From an uncultured Acidobacteriaceae bacterium (GTDB lineage Bacteria; Acidobacteriota; Terriglobia; Terriglobales; Acidobacteriaceae): DNA of 64,000 bases. The DNA lies in contig CAINJJ010000031.1 of NCBI GenBank assembly GCA_903849645.1, positions 1-64,000 of the forward strand, in the 5' to 3' direction. The position numbers were made by a program, and so were the translations under genes. Of the stretch, positions 1-9,594 are shown piece by piece (the stretch's first letter is position 1; every line of letters begins with the position of its first letter). The notes below the pieces were generated by a model, which ran no database searches, was not told where the DNA came from, and saw nothing but the letters and a program-made list of their open reading frames with translations.

Positions 1-549
1 CGCCAGGTCCAGCACGGAGACTGTACCCGGTCCCACATTGGCCGTATAGCCACGCCGCCCGTCATGCGCGATGGCCAGCATGTGGCTCTCCGCCTGCCCG
101 GTGGGAACTGCGCCCACGATCTTCAGCGTCCGCGGGTCGATAACGGATACCGTGCGGTCCAGCTCCGTGGTCACGTAGAGCAGGCCGTCTTTGGGCCCAA
201 AGACGGGCAGGTGCGGCCTGATTCCATGGCCGAAATCCACCTCGCCGGACACCTTGCGGGCGGCCAGGTCGATCACCACCATCCGGGTGCCGTCGGTGCC
301 CGGGCTCCCCACCCCGGAGTTGCCGTAGACCGGCACGTAGGCGAACCGTCCGTCGGGAGAGGCCGTCACCTCGTGGCCTGTGATGCCTCCCTCGGGGACC
401 GAGGCCAGCACCTTGCCGGCCACCGGGTCCACAATCGCCAGGCTCTGGTCGCCCTTCTGCGCCACCAGCAGCCGCCCCTCTTGCCCAAAGGCGGCAGGGA
501 GCGCGGTGAGAATCATCAGGGCACAGGGGACAAATCGCATGGGGCGCAA
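1..549 (-). CDS. YVTN-type beta-propeller protein, 3' end outside window
   Basis: The visible 183 residues begin with a signal peptide (a hydrophobic stretch ending LPAAFGQ) and continue as propeller blades, with repeats such as QSLAIVDPVAGKVLASV and RTVSVIDPRTLKIVGAV that match the YVTN/YncE pattern. It is probably a periplasmic or secreted surface propeller of unknown ligand. I chose a TTG start at 549 because GGAGG lies five bases upstream; the ATG at 540 is in frame but has poor spacing. The C-terminal part is cut by the window edge, so the number of blades is unknown. Confidence 0.8.
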   Translation of the reverse strand, partial: MRPMRFVPCALMILTALPAAFGQEGRLLVAQKGDQSLAIVDPVAGKVLASVPEGGITGHEVTASPDGRFAYVPVYGNSGVGSPGTDGTRMVVIDLAARKVSGEVDFGHGIRPHLPVFGPKDGLLYVTTELDRTVSVIDPRTLKIVGAVPTGQAESHMLAIAHDGRRGYTANVGPGTVSVLDLA

Positions 550-648
550 GGGAACCTCCGGGAACAGAGGAGCGATTTTACACGCCCCGGCACGTGGTGC
601 GCCTCTGGCCCGCCTTTTGCAGGCTGGGAGAGCAGGCCGCTTTTCGGC

Positions 649-1896
649 CTACTCCGCCTCTGCCATCCGCGGCTCGGCGACCGGCGCACGCGCCCCAGCC
701 GGGGTCACCACCACGGCGATTCCCAGCGCTATAACAAGAATCCCAGCCGCCAGATACCAGGGCGCTCCCGGCAGCAGATGACCCGGCCGCATGAAGAAGG
801 CAAAGGTCCCTGAAAACATGCCCGGCCCCAGAATCATCGCCATGCCGCGCATCGAGCCAAGAGCGCCTTGCAGCTCGCCCTGTTCGCTGGGGGAGACCCG
901 CCGGGTCATCAGCGCCTGCGACGGCGCCGACGCCAGCGACCAGAGGGCATTCACCGGCACGCCGGCCATGAAGATCCACCCCACCGGGGCCGCCCCAAAG
1001 ATCACAAACCCCAGCGCCGCCATCGCCATCCCGAAGTAGAGCGAAGGCCGCTCGCCAAAGCGCCTGACGGACCAGCCCACCAGCCCCGCCGACACCACCA
1101 CCGTGGCCACGCCGATGAGCGCGAGAGAGGCGCCCAACTGCCCCTGCGTCCACCCGTAGCGAGCCGTGGCGTAGAGCACAAAGACGGTCGCGTAGACCTC
1201 GTGGGCCAGGTAGACCAAAAAGTTCATCCACGCCAGCCCTGCCAGTTCATGATGCGACCGCAGCAGCTTGAGCGAACCAACCGGGTTCGCCTTGGCCCAC
1301 TTGAACGCCGTGGCCCGCTTCTCCCAGGGCAGCGACTCCGGCAGCACGAAAAAGCCGTAGCACGCATTCAACAGGCTGAACCCCGCCGCCACCCAGAACG
1401 GCAGCCGGGGATTCATGGCGCCCAGCCAGCCGCCCAGCGCCGGCCCCAGCACAAACCCCACACCAAACGCCGCCCCGAAGATGCCAAAGGCCTTGGCCCG
1501 CTTCTCCGGCGGCAGCACGTCGGAGAGATAGGCATTGGCCGTGGGCATGCTGGACGCCGTCAGCCCGCTCAGCACGCGGCCCACAAACAGCCACGGGAGG
1601 GTGGGCGCCAGCGCCATGACCACGTAGTCCAGGCCCAGCCCGAAGTTTGACAGCAGAATCACCGGCCGCCGCCCGAACCGGTCGCTCAAGATCCCCAGCA
1701 CCGGAGCAAAGAAGAACTGCATCAGCGCCCAGGTCGACACGAACAACCCCATCATCTCTGAGGTGCGGGCCACGTCGTTGTGCTGGAAGTCCAGAATCAG
1801 GCGCGGCAGCACGGGCGCAATGATTCCAAAGGCCAGCATGTCCAGCAGCACCGTTACAAACACAAAGCCCAGCGCCGCTTTCCGGCTTCCGCTCAT
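649..1896 (-). CDS. MFS transporter, TCR/Tet type
   Basis: A 415-residue inner-membrane protein with about 12 hydrophobic segments. The N-terminus (LLDMLAFGIIAPVLPRLILD) and the loop after TM2 (LSDRFGRRPVILLS) are the signatures of the tetracycline-resistance-like branch of the major facilitator superfamily, which exports small molecules by proton antiport. The ATG at 1896 is preceded by a GGAGGAG ribosome site. The same frame stays open far upstream, but that part overlaps alr and YkgJ on the other strand and is not coding. The gene diverges from the YkgJ gene. The substrate cannot be told from sequence. Confidence 0.9.
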   Translation of the reverse strand: MSGSRKAALGFVFVTVLLDMLAFGIIAPVLPRLILDFQHNDVARTSEMMGLFVSTWALMQFFFAPVLGILSDRFGRRPVILLSNFGLGLDYVVMALAPTLPWLFVGRVLSGLTASSMPTANAYLSDVLPPEKRAKAFGIFGAAFGVGFVLGPALGGWLGAMNPRLPFWVAAGFSLLNACYGFFVLPESLPWEKRATAFKWAKANPVGSLKLLRSHHELAGLAWMNFLVYLAHEVYATVFVLYATARYGWTQGQLGASLALIGVATVVVSAGLVGWSVRRFGERPSLYFGMAMAALGFVIFGAAPVGWIFMAGVPVNALWSLASAPSQALMTRRVSPSEQGELQGALGSMRGMAMILGPGMFSGTFAFFMRPGHLLPGAPWYLAAGILVIALGIAVVVTPAGARAPVAEPRMAEAE

Positions 1897-2082
1897 CGCT
1901 CTCCTCCGCTTCCCCACTTTGAGGTGCAGACATCCCTGCCGGGCGCTCAAGGCGCCGCTACATCCGCCGGCAATTCCAGGCCTTTGGGGAAGCCTCCGCG
2001 CCCAGAGTATCGCGACCTGCAATCCCTTCACAACCAACCTGCGCAAACTTTCGCCGCCTGGGGGCACTATCCTCAAGAGGTG

Positions 2083-2706
2083 ATGCGCCTGCCCGCTGGC
2101 GATGCCCAGCTCGTTCAGATCATGGATGCCGCGCTGGCCGAGGCCGCCCGCCGCGCCGGGGTCTGGCTGGCCTGCCTGCCGGGGTGTACGCAGTGCTGCC
2201 ACGGGGCCTTCGCCATCAACGCGCTGGACGCCGCTCGCCTCCACGCCGGCATGGAGGCGTTGCGCGCCACCGACCCCGCCCTGGCCGGGGCAATCGGGGC
2301 GCGTGCCCAGGCATGGGTTGCCGAGCACGGACCGCAGTTTCCCGGCGACCCGGCCACCGGCATTCTGGGCGAATCGGACGCCGACCGGGCGCGCTTTGAG
2401 AAGTTCGCCAACAGCGCAGCCTGCCCCGCGCTCGACCCCGCCACGGGACATTGCGATGTCTATGTCTGGCGGCCCATGACATGCCGGGTGTTTGGCCCGC
2501 CGGTGCAGATGGAGGAGGGCCTCGCCTGCTGCGAGCTGTGCTTTGTGGGGGCTTCCGAGGCCGAAATCGCCGCCTGCGCCATGGCCCTGCCCCACGATGT
2601 GGAGGAGGAACTGCTTGGCCAGATTCCCTCTTCCGGCGAGACCGTGGTCGCTTTCGCACTGCTTGCCGGGCGTCCCAATTGCGCCGCCATGCCCGCGATA
2701 GACTAG
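2083..2706 (+). CDS. YkgJ-family cysteine cluster protein
   Basis: 207 residues with an N-terminal C-x3-C-x2-CC cluster (C31, C35, C38, C39 in CLPGCTQCCHG) and further cysteines near SAACPAL, GHCDVY and MTCRVF. This is the pattern of the YkgJ/UPF0153 family, thought to bind zinc or an iron-sulfur cluster; its function is not established. AAGAGG sits just before the ATG, an unusually close spacing, so M14 at 2122 is an alternative start. It is followed within about 15 bases by alr on the same strand, so the two probably share a transcript. Confidence 0.82.
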   Translation: MRLPAGDAQLVQIMDAALAEAARRAGVWLACLPGCTQCCHGAFAINALDAARLHAGMEALRATDPALAGAIGARAQAWVAEHGPQFPGDPATGILGESDADRARFEKFANSAACPALDPATGHCDVYVWRPMTCRVFGPPVQMEEGLACCELCFVGASEAEIAACAMALPHDVEEELLGQIPSSGETVVAFALLAGRPNCAAMPAID

Positions 2707-2721
2707 TGCTTGGACCCCCTG

Positions 2722-3909
2722 ATGCCAACACGTCCCTGCTGGGTTGAGATTGACACCCGCCTCGTCGAAGAGAACTTCCGCTTTCTCTCCGGTCTGGCCG
2801 CTCCTGATGCCGAACTGCTGGCCGTGGTCAAGGCCGATGCCTATGGTCACTCCCTGGCGCTCTGCGCGCCCGCGGCGGTGCGTGCCGGCGCGGGCTGGCT
2901 GGGCGTCACCAGCGTGGAAGAGGGCGTGGCGGCCCGCGCTCTCTGCCCAGAGACCCGCATCCTGGTCATCGGCGGCGCATTTCCGGGCCAGGGACCGGCG
3001 GTTGTGCGGCACAGGCTGACGGCGGTCGTCTGGGAGCCGTGGCAGCTCGAAGAGCTCGAGTCGGCCGCCCGCGCCGCCGGGGCCGCGTCTGCATCCCTGC
3101 CCGTGCACCTCGAGATCGATACCGGCATGAGCCGCCAGGGGGTGGCCTCCGGGGCATTGGCGCCCATGCTGGCCCGCCTGGTGGGCGGCTCGCCCCTGCG
3201 GCTTGAGGGCGTGATGACGCATCTGTTCGCGGCCGATGAAGCCGATGGCGCGGTCACAGCCGCCCAACTCAGCGAACTGCAGCGGGCCCTGCACCACGTC
3301 GAAGCGGCCGGGCTCTTCCCGGACTGGCTCAACGTGGGCAACTCCGCCGCGCTGCTGGCGGGGCAGGCGCGCGCCATCGCGGAGCTCGCGGGCCGGCACG
3401 GCATGAGGGCCATCCTTCGGCCGGGCCTTGCGCTCTATGGCCTTGTGCCCGGCTTCGACCCCGACTTCACAGCCTCAGTGCCACAGCCGCTGGCCGCCGC
3501 GCGGGCCGCGCTCAAGCCGGTCCTGACCTGGAAGACCCGCGTCGTCAGCGTCCGGGAGGTTCCCGCAGGCGCGGTGGTGGGCTACAACGGCACCTTTGTG
3601 GCCACCGAGCCCATGCGCCTGGCTCTCATCGCCGCCGGGTATGCCGATGGCCTCGACCGCCGCCTGGGCAACCGCTTCTCCCTGCTGGTTCGCGGCCAGC
3701 GCGCTCCCCTCGCCGGCCGCGTCAGCATGGACCAGTCGGTTCTCGACGTGACCGGGATTCTGGGCGTTGCGCCCGGCGACGAAGTGGTGCTGCTCGGCAC
3801 GCAGGGCGGCGACTCCATCACCGCCTTTGACCACGCCGAGGCCGTCGGCGCCATCCCCTGGCAGATCTTCACCGGCATCGGCGCACGGGTGACGCGGATC
3901 AGAGTTTAG
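2722..3909 (+). CDS. alr: Alanine racemase
   Basis: 395 residues. This PLP enzyme makes D-alanine for peptidoglycan. The PLP lysine is K37 in VVKADAYGH, followed by a TIM-barrel domain; the second catalytic region is seen as AGYADGLDRR, and the substrate-binding segment as GRVSMDQSVLDVT near the C-terminal beta domain. Length is normal for the family. The ATG at 2722 is chosen; an in-frame TTG at 2710 would add four residues, and neither has a clear ribosome site. Likely cotranscribed with the upstream YkgJ gene. Confidence 0.96.
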   Translation: MPTRPCWVEIDTRLVEENFRFLSGLAAPDAELLAVVKADAYGHSLALCAPAAVRAGAGWLGVTSVEEGVAARALCPETRILVIGGAFPGQGPAVVRHRLTAVVWEPWQLEELESAARAAGAASASLPVHLEIDTGMSRQGVASGALAPMLARLVGGSPLRLEGVMTHLFAADEADGAVTAAQLSELQRALHHVEAAGLFPDWLNVGNSAALLAGQARAIAELAGRHGMRAILRPGLALYGLVPGFDPDFTASVPQPLAAARAALKPVLTWKTRVVSVREVPAGAVVGYNGTFVATEPMRLALIAAGYADGLDRRLGNRFSLLVRGQRAPLAGRVSMDQSVLDVTGILGVAPGDEVVLLGTQGGDSITAFDHAEAVGAIPWQIFTGIGARVTRIRV

Positions 3910-4120
3910 CTACCGTAGTGAATCCCTTGCTCCCACAGCCTGTTCTCAAAAATCTCTGGAGCGAATTGTAAAAATATCTGCTGCCAGCCGAGCATTCGCT
4001 GGCGTATGCTTGCACGTTCCCCCGGGACAGCGTTGTTGGCCCGTGCCCCGGCTGCCTGGCGCAACCACTGCGCCGCGCGGAGTTCCTGGGTCGCTCTATC
4101 GTGAAAGAGGATCGAAGCCT

Positions 4121-4870
4121 ATGTCCGACCAGGCGATGCAAGCCGATTCAGCAACCGGGATCGACTCTCACTCCGAGACGGCCCAAACCACCAGCCCCGC
4201 GCTCCGGCTCGCCCTGCGACTCACCCTGGTTGCGCTCTTGCTTGCGGCCCTCATCTTTGTGCCGGCTGGCACGACGAACTTCTGGCAGGGATGGGCCTTC
4301 CTGCTGGCCTCCCTTCTCCCCGCGGCGCTGGTTGTTGTGATCCTTGCCCGAGCCGACCCAGGGCTGTTTGCAAGCCGTTTTGAGGGCGTGGAGCCCATCG
4401 CCGCCCAGGCCCGCCTGGTGCGCTGGGCGATGCTCTTCTCCTGCGCGGCGCTCCTCCTGCCGGGGCTGGACTTCCGCCTCGGATGGTCCCAGGGCTTCAA
4501 TGCCTCGGTCCCGCATTGGCTCTCGGTTCTGGCTGACGTCTTCGTCCTCACGGGCGTCTTTTTCCTTGGCTGGGTGGTCAACGTCAATCGCTTCTCAGCC
4601 CGCACCATCCGCGTGCAACCGGGCCAGACGGTCATCGCCACGGGCCCCTATTGCCTGGTGCGGCATCCCATCTACGCAGGCGCCCTGCTGCTGTGGCTCT
4701 CCGTGCCTCTGGCTCTGGGTTCGTGGGTCGCCTGGCCGGCCTTTGCCCTGCTCATCCCCTTCTGCGTCCTGCGCCTGCTCAACGAGGAGCATGTGCTGCG
4801 CAAGCAACTGCCCGGCTATCGCGCCTACTGCAAGAAGACGCCCTTCCGGCTTCTACCCTGGGTCTGGTAG
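4121..4870 (+). CDS. Isoprenylcysteine carboxyl methyltransferase-like membrane protein
   Basis: 249 residues with five or six membrane segments. The C-terminal motif TGPYCLVRHPIYAGALL followed by a glutamate-rich NEEHVLRKQLPGY is the SAM-binding signature of the ICMT/PEMT family of membrane methyltransferases. In bacteria the substrate is usually unknown. The ATG at 4121 has AAAGAGG about ten bases upstream; the frame is open further back but without support. The 211 bases before it hold no other gene or clear promoter that I can see. Confidence 0.8.
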   Translation: MSDQAMQADSATGIDSHSETAQTTSPALRLALRLTLVALLLAALIFVPAGTTNFWQGWAFLLASLLPAALVVVILARADPGLFASRFEGVEPIAAQARLVRWAMLFSCAALLLPGLDFRLGWSQGFNASVPHWLSVLADVFVLTGVFFLGWVVNVNRFSARTIRVQPGQTVIATGPYCLVRHPIYAGALLLWLSVPLALGSWVAWPAFALLIPFCVLRLLNEEHVLRKQLPGYRAYCKKTPFRLLPWVW

Positions 4871-4980
4871 CGGCACGGGGATTCGCTCATTTCGATTGGC
4901 CCAGACGGGGCGCAAGCATGGCGGGGGACGACGTTTTCCTCGTTGCGCCGCACTGCTGTGGAAATCGAGCCTTGCTCTCG

Positions 4981-6681
4981 CTACTGCACGGTCACCGCAA
5001 CCACCACGGCCGCCGGAGCCTGACCTGCCGCTGTCGCCGTTACGGTAAAGCTGTAACTTCCCGCGGTTGTGGCTGTCGACGACCCGCCGCCCTGCCCGAC
5101 GCCGCCTCCCGGCCCGCAGCCGCTGGTGGCCAGGGCCACCGCCAGCACTGCAACCAGCCCAGCCCACCCGGCCCGGCGGCGCAGAACCCAGGGCAGCGGC
5201 AAAAGGCAGGCCAGCGCCGCCCCTCCCCAGAGGCTCAAACCCCGCGCCGCGCCTGAGCCGGTCGTCGAGATCACCACGGTCGCCGCCACCGGGATGCCGG
5301 CCGCCAGGCTCACCGTCGCCGGCGCCGCGCAGCCGGGCACGTTCACCGCATTGGCGGGAGAGCTGGTCAGGCCGCAGCTCAGGTTCACCATCCCCTTGAA
5401 TCCGTTCTGCGGTGTGATTGTGACCGTGCCCGTCCCCGGCAGCCCCGGCGTGGCAATGGAAACGCCGCCCCCCGCGGTTGCCGTGAAGCCCACCTCGTTG
5501 GCCGCTGTGATGGAGCCCAGCGCCTGGGTCAGCGCCGGCAGGGCGCTGCCGTTCCAACTGGTGTTGAGAATCCCGTAGCCCTCCGCCGCGCCCCAGGTAC
5601 GACCAGCCCCGGTCGACTGGGTCCCGTTGATGGCCCAGTAGGACCAGTCGAGGTCGTTGGCCTTGAGATAAGTGGTCACCAGGCCGAACCAGTAGCCGTT
5701 GTCCTGGGGGCTCCCGCTCTGCACGCAGCTCGCGCCCGAGTTGCAGGTGCCAAACTCGCCCAGCCAGACCGGCGCGGGATTGGCCCCCGTGACCAGGAAG
5801 CCCCAATGCGGGGTGATCCGCCCCACATAGTCGCTGTAGCCCGTGAGCCCCGAGTAGTCGAACCCGTAGTCATGCGGCTCGTAGACCAGTTGATTGGCCA
5901 CGCTCAAACGCACCGGCAGCGCCGCCGCGCCGGAGAGGTCGAGCGCATAGTTCACGCCTTCCACAAACACCAGCATGTGGGGGTTCACAGCCAGCACGGC
6001 GTTGCCTCCTCGCTCCGCGGCTCCGTGCCAGTCGGTCGCCGGATCGCCGCCCCAGGTCGCGGTGAGGCGCGGCTCGTTGCGCAGGTCCGCGCCCGCCACC
6101 AGCGGATTGGCCGCGTACCGGCCCACGATGCCCTGCCAGTCGCTGAGCCACTGCGCCTCGGGGTATGCGCTGTTGTACCAGAGCGTGTTTCCATCGTCGC
6201 CGCAGCACCACTCGGCGGCGCTGTTGTGGTTGTCCAGAATCACGAGGATTCCGGCGCCCGTGAGCGCCCCCACCACCTGGTCCAGAACCGCCAGGGCGGT
6301 CTTGCCCTCGAGATCCGGGTTGGCCGCCAGCGCGTAGCTGGGCACCACCGGGTTGCTCTCATAGAGCTGGTTGGACCAGGGGAGCCTCACCGCGTTGAAG
6401 CCCAGGTTCTTGAGCTGCTGCACAATGGCCGCCAGGCTGGCGCTCTGGAGGCCCGCCACCACGTAGTCCGGCGACTCGGCGCCGTACCAGTTCACTGCAT
6501 TGATGTGAACGCGCTTGCCGGTGCTGTCCACAATGAACTGCCCGGCCGTATGCAGCGGCGGCGAGACCTGCGCGCGGGCCCGCGCGGCGCAGCAGCAGAG
6601 AGCCGCCGCCAGCAGCAGGCGCAGGCAGAGGGAGGGAATCCTGGGAAGGAGAGAGGGCTGGAAATATGCGGAGGGAATCAC
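4981..6681 (-). CDS. Secreted glycoside hydrolase family 5 (cellulase-like) with C-terminal Ig-like tail
   Basis: 566 residues. A hydrophobic signal region (residues 15-38) precedes a GH5 TIM barrel. The two catalytic glutamates are visible: E203 in LRNEPR (acid/base) and E309 in WLGEFG (nucleophile), with the conserved HDY and WSYW segments between and after them. GH5 enzymes cleave beta-1,4-glucans or mannans. From about residue 390 comes a Gly/Ser/Thr-rich region with a hydrophobic stretch and short beta motif (SYSFTVTAT), as seen in acidobacterial secreted proteins. The start is a GTG without a good ribosome site, so the exact N-terminus is uncertain. Confidence 0.87.
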   Translation of the reverse strand: MIPSAYFQPSLLPRIPSLCLRLLLAAALCCCAARARAQVSPPLHTAGQFIVDSTGKRVHINAVNWYGAESPDYVVAGLQSASLAAIVQQLKNLGFNAVRLPWSNQLYESNPVVPSYALAANPDLEGKTALAVLDQVVGALTGAGILVILDNHNSAAEWCCGDDGNTLWYNSAYPEAQWLSDWQGIVGRYAANPLVAGADLRNEPRLTATWGGDPATDWHGAAERGGNAVLAVNPHMLVFVEGVNYALDLSGAAALPVRLSVANQLVYEPHDYGFDYSGLTGYSDYVGRITPHWGFLVTGANPAPVWLGEFGTCNSGASCVQSGSPQDNGYWFGLVTTYLKANDLDWSYWAINGTQSTGAGRTWGAAEGYGILNTSWNGSALPALTQALGSITAANEVGFTATAGGGVSIATPGLPGTGTVTITPQNGFKGMVNLSCGLTSSPANAVNVPGCAAPATVSLAAGIPVAATVVISTTGSGAARGLSLWGGAALACLLPLPWVLRRRAGWAGLVAVLAVALATSGCGPGGGVGQGGGSSTATTAGSYSFTVTATAAGQAPAAVVVAVTVQ

Positions 6682-6741
6682 ACAGGCATTACACCACGGC
6701 CGGTCCGCTTCGCGCTTCGGGCACGGGCGCGCAAAAAAAGG

Positions 6742-6775
6742 ACCGGCGCGGAAGAGGAAGGCCCCCCGCGCCGGT
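6742..6775 (-). terminator. Rho-independent terminator of the sigma-factor operon
   Basis: A perfect 10-bp stem (ACCGGCGCGG with CCGCGCCGGT) and a 14-base loop. Read on the minus strand it is followed by CCTTTTTTTGC. It lies just past the stop of the DUF4097 gene at 6801 and isolates that operon from the GH5 gene. Confidence 0.88.
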
Positions 6776-6800
6776 GGATTTGGCTGCTCGCTTCTGTTCC

Positions 6801-8429
6801 TTATTGGACGACTGGCTGTGGCGGCGTTCTGGGCGTCTTGAGGTGCGGCGCACCGGGAGCCTGCGGAGCCTTGGGCGCTGCGCCCACGCTGGGCGGAGGC
6901 AGCGGCGCCAGTATCCCGGAGCCCTTCTTGATGCGCACGTCGCCGTTGTCGGCGCTCAGGACGATCCTCGATCCGCCTGCGCCAATCTGGAAGGTGGCCG
7001 ACTTGTTTTCTCCATCGGTTGAAGGCATCTCGAAGTCCGAGACGATGTCGCCGTTGTGGGTGCGGGCGTTGACGGAGGCCGAGGCGTTGGGCGGCAGCGT
7101 CACCTCCACGTCGCCCTTGTTGTTCTTCGCATCCACGGCAAAGGCTCCGGCCGGCTCGACCGAGATGCGCCCGTCGCGGTTTTCCACGTGAGTCTCGCCG
7201 TAGATCTCGCTCAGGTCCACGTCCTTGGAGTGCGTGACCACCCGGACATCGCCCCTGGCCTGGTTGACCCGCAGGTCATCCGAGTTGAGGGTCATGTCGC
7301 CGGGCAGGGAGGCCAGTTGCAGGTCGGTCACGGTGGTGTGCAGATGAATGGGCCCATCCACGCGTTCCATGTGCACATCGCCCACAATCTCCCCGTTCTG
7401 GGTGATCTTGCCCTTGATCTCCGACAGGGTAAAGTCGTTGAGGTCGCCGTCGCTGGTCAGGTCGCCGGTGAGGTCATGGGTGGAGAGGTCGTGCTTGCCG
7501 TTGGAGAAGTGGGCCTCCACCGTGCCGGCAATCGAGTTCAGATGCACGTCGCCCCGCGCCGTCACGCGGATGCCCGCGCCCAGCCCGGAGGCCGTCACAT
7601 CGCCCTTGCCCGCGTCCACCGTGACCCGCGCCGACTTGGGCACCTTGACCGTCAGGTTGAGGCGGCCGCTCGAGTTGCTGTCGGACTTGACCAGCACCGC
7701 GTTGCCGCTCACCGTGAGATGGGCAGCCTCGGCTGCGAAAATCTTGTTGGCCTCGGCGTCGGAGTTGGCAAATGCCACGGCATGGGCCGTCACTTCAATC
7801 TCGGACCCCTCGCCCGCGGCAATGCTGACGTCGCCGCGGGGGTTCTGGATGTCAACCGTGGCGTTGGCCGGAATCTGCGCGCTCTGCGCCTGCTGGTCCA
7901 TGTCGTGTTCCGGCATGCCGAAGGCGTTGAAGAAGTTGTCGTCGTGGTCGCCCCACTGCGCGCGCCACGCTCCCAGCTTGTCCCAGCCGGCCGCGCCCAG
8001 GCCCAGGAACGCGAGCAGGATCAGAATGCCCACAAAGCTGCCGCCGCGGCGGACGGGGGTCTCCCGGCGCAGGTCGAGCGCCCACTCGCCCAGCAGCGCC
8101 AGGCCGGCGCCGATGAGGAGCAGCGGCCACCAGCGGCCGTACCAGCTCCAGAAGTCGGCGGCCGAGATGCGCCCGCTGTAAACCAGCAGGGCCACCACGC
8201 CCACGCCCACCAGGATGATGGGACCGACGACGGAAGGAACCCGCGGGCCGTACACGCCCACATAGCTGGACCGCGCGGCATACTGCTGCGCCTTCCAGGC
8301 ATCCCGCTGAGCGCGCCAGGCGGCCTTTTGCTGCTCGCGATAGACCCGCCATTGCGTCTTGGGGTCATAAGACTGGTAAGGGGGCGGTACGCCGCCGCCC
8401 GGAGGCATGTTCGGAGGCACACTGCTCAT
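6801..8429 (-). CDS. DUF4097 (adhesin-like beta-solenoid) membrane protein
   Basis: 542 residues. The N-terminal 150 hold a Pro-rich leader, a Gln/Ala/Arg-rich helix and three hydrophobic segments of the LiaI/LiaF-like type. The rest is a DUF4097 domain made of repeated short beta strands rich in V-x-V-x-x-x-x-G-D (for example IQNPRGDVSIAAGEG and VRVVTHSKDVDLSEI). It ends near the membrane without an anchor. In Firmicutes such proteins belong to Lia-type envelope-stress modules. It is the last gene of a five-gene operon; its ATG overlaps the stop of the preceding gene (ATGA), so translation is coupled. Confidence 0.85.
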   Translation of the reverse strand: MSSVPPNMPPGGGVPPPYQSYDPKTQWRVYREQQKAAWRAQRDAWKAQQYAARSSYVGVYGPRVPSVVGPIILVGVGVVALLVYSGRISAADFWSWYGRWWPLLLIGAGLALLGEWALDLRRETPVRRGGSFVGILILLAFLGLGAAGWDKLGAWRAQWGDHDDNFFNAFGMPEHDMDQQAQSAQIPANATVDIQNPRGDVSIAAGEGSEIEVTAHAVAFANSDAEANKIFAAEAAHLTVSGNAVLVKSDSNSSGRLNLTVKVPKSARVTVDAGKGDVTASGLGAGIRVTARGDVHLNSIAGTVEAHFSNGKHDLSTHDLTGDLTSDGDLNDFTLSEIKGKITQNGEIVGDVHMERVDGPIHLHTTVTDLQLASLPGDMTLNSDDLRVNQARGDVRVVTHSKDVDLSEIYGETHVENRDGRISVEPAGAFAVDAKNNKGDVEVTLPPNASASVNARTHNGDIVSDFEMPSTDGENKSATFQIGAGGSRIVLSADNGDVRIKKGSGILAPLPPPSVGAAPKAPQAPGAPHLKTPRTPPQPVVQ

Positions 8430-8770
8430 GACTGCCCTCCCTCGGGGTCTTTCACGTACTCCTGCGTGTGCGCCGGAACCATGGAAGCGCCCGCGGGCGG
8501 CGCCGGCGGCGGCGCGTTGGGGTCAACCGCTCCGCCATACGGCGCGCCGGGATACGGGGCGCCCGGATACGGTCCCGGTCCCTGCGGATAGCCGCCCTCG
8601 GCAGCCAGCGCCGCCCGCTCGGCGAGCGCCAGCAGTCCGGCAAGAATCAGGTAAAAGGGCCAGCTCTTGCCCCAGCCCAGGATGTGCGCCTGGGCCAGAA
8701 GGGCATTGATGCCGACCAGCAGCAGAAATGCGGGGCCGCGGAGGCGGCGAATCATGATGTAACGGCTCAT
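8426..8770 (-). CDS. Small LiaF/LiaI-like membrane protein
   Basis: 114 residues: two hydrophobic segments (residues about 12-30 and 36-52) followed by a Gly/Pro/Tyr-rich soluble tail with PGPYPGAPYPGAPYGG repeats. The hydrophobic part resembles the LiaI-LiaF-like transmembrane region found in its two neighbours. Both ends overlap adjacent genes by four bases (8767-8770 and 8426-8429), a sign of strict translational coupling. Function unknown; the context suggests a membrane partner in an envelope-stress system. Confidence 0.75.
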   Translation of the reverse strand: MSRYIMIRRLRGPAFLLLVGINALLAQAHILGWGKSWPFYLILAGLLALAERAALAAEGGYPQGPGPYPGAPYPGAPYGGAVDPNAPPPAPPAGASMVPAHTQEYVKDPEGGQS

Positions 8771-9594
8771 TTGGAACCTCCTTGCGAATCTCCGAGACGG
8801 CGAACGATCAGGAACACACCCAGCCCAATCAGCAGGACCGGCCAGGCAAACTCCATCATCCTGCCGTTGAAAATGTCCAGTTGCCCGAGCAGGAACAGCA
8901 GTCCCAGGCCGATCAGCACAATGGCCCCTATGGGTTCCTTGCGCTTCCAGTAGAGAGGCGGCACCGGGGGCACGGGCGGCATTGCTGGATCAACGAATCC
9001 CGGCGGAGGCGCGTAAGGGCCCTGATACGGCGCCTGGTACTGCCCGGCCGGGGGAGCCTGGTAGCCGCCCGCTGCCGGAGGAGCCTGGCCGCCCTGCCAG
9101 GGGTTGAACGGGCCGGGAGCAGGTGCAGCGCCGGGCTGCCGTGGCCGTGTGCCCAGGTTGAGCCAGTTGCCCACCTCGTTGAGCCCCAGCGGATCGGGCA
9201 GCGGCTGCCCGTCCCGCATCGCCTTGGCCGTGTGATACGCCTCGAACGACTGGTAAAGCACCCACGCTCCGATGAAGATGCCAAAGATGCCGTAGTGGTC
9301 TGTGATGCTGATCAGCACCGCGAAGATCACCACGTGAATCAGGCCCTTGAAAAACTGGCCGTTGTACATGGCGCCCACGCCGGGAATGAGTCCCAGCACA
9401 GCCGCCGCGGACGGGTTGGGTCCGCTCGGCGGAGCCGCTACAAAGGGTTGCTGATACCCCTGCCACGCGGTCCAGCAGGGCTCGCAGAGAATCTGCCCGC
9501 TGGCCGCATTGCGCGTGCAGCCGGCGCACAGCGCCTTGCCGCAGGTCTGGCAATAGGCAGTCGCATTCACGCCAACATGATTTACGCAGTCCAT
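8767..9594 (-). CDS. B-box zinc-finger membrane protein
   Basis: 275 residues. An N-terminal B-box-type zinc-binding module has paired cysteines (C15/C18 in CQTCG, C23/C26 in CAGC, then CEPC). It is followed by a TM2-like pair of hydrophobic segments (LGLIPGVGAMYNG and an adjacent hydrophobic run), a Pro/Gly/Gln/Tyr-rich linker and a C-terminal LiaF-like membrane pair. It overlaps the anti-sigma gene by 13 bases upstream and the next gene by four. B-box plus membrane domains next to an ECF regulator suggest a sensing or scaffold role, which is inference only. Confidence 0.8.
   Translation of the reverse strand: MDCVNHVGVNATAYCQTCGKALCAGCTRNAASGQILCEPCWTAWQGYQQPFVAAPPSGPNPSAAAVLGLIPGVGAMYNGQFFKGLIHVVIFAVLISITDHYGIFGIFIGAWVLYQSFEAYHTAKAMRDGQPLPDPLGLNEVGNWLNLGTRPRQPGAAPAPGPFNPWQGGQAPPAAGGYQAPPAGQYQAPYQGPYAPPPGFVDPAMPPVPPVPPLYWKRKEPIGAIVLIGLGLLFLLGQLDIFNGRMMEFAWPVLLIGLGVFLIVRRLGDSQGGSK

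Noticed and set aside
649..3399. A 916-codon minus-strand open frame covering the MFS transporter and the region opposite YkgJ and alr
   Set aside because: Only the first part (to 1896) encodes a recognisable protein with a ribosome site. The rest is a frame left open by high G+C opposite two real genes.
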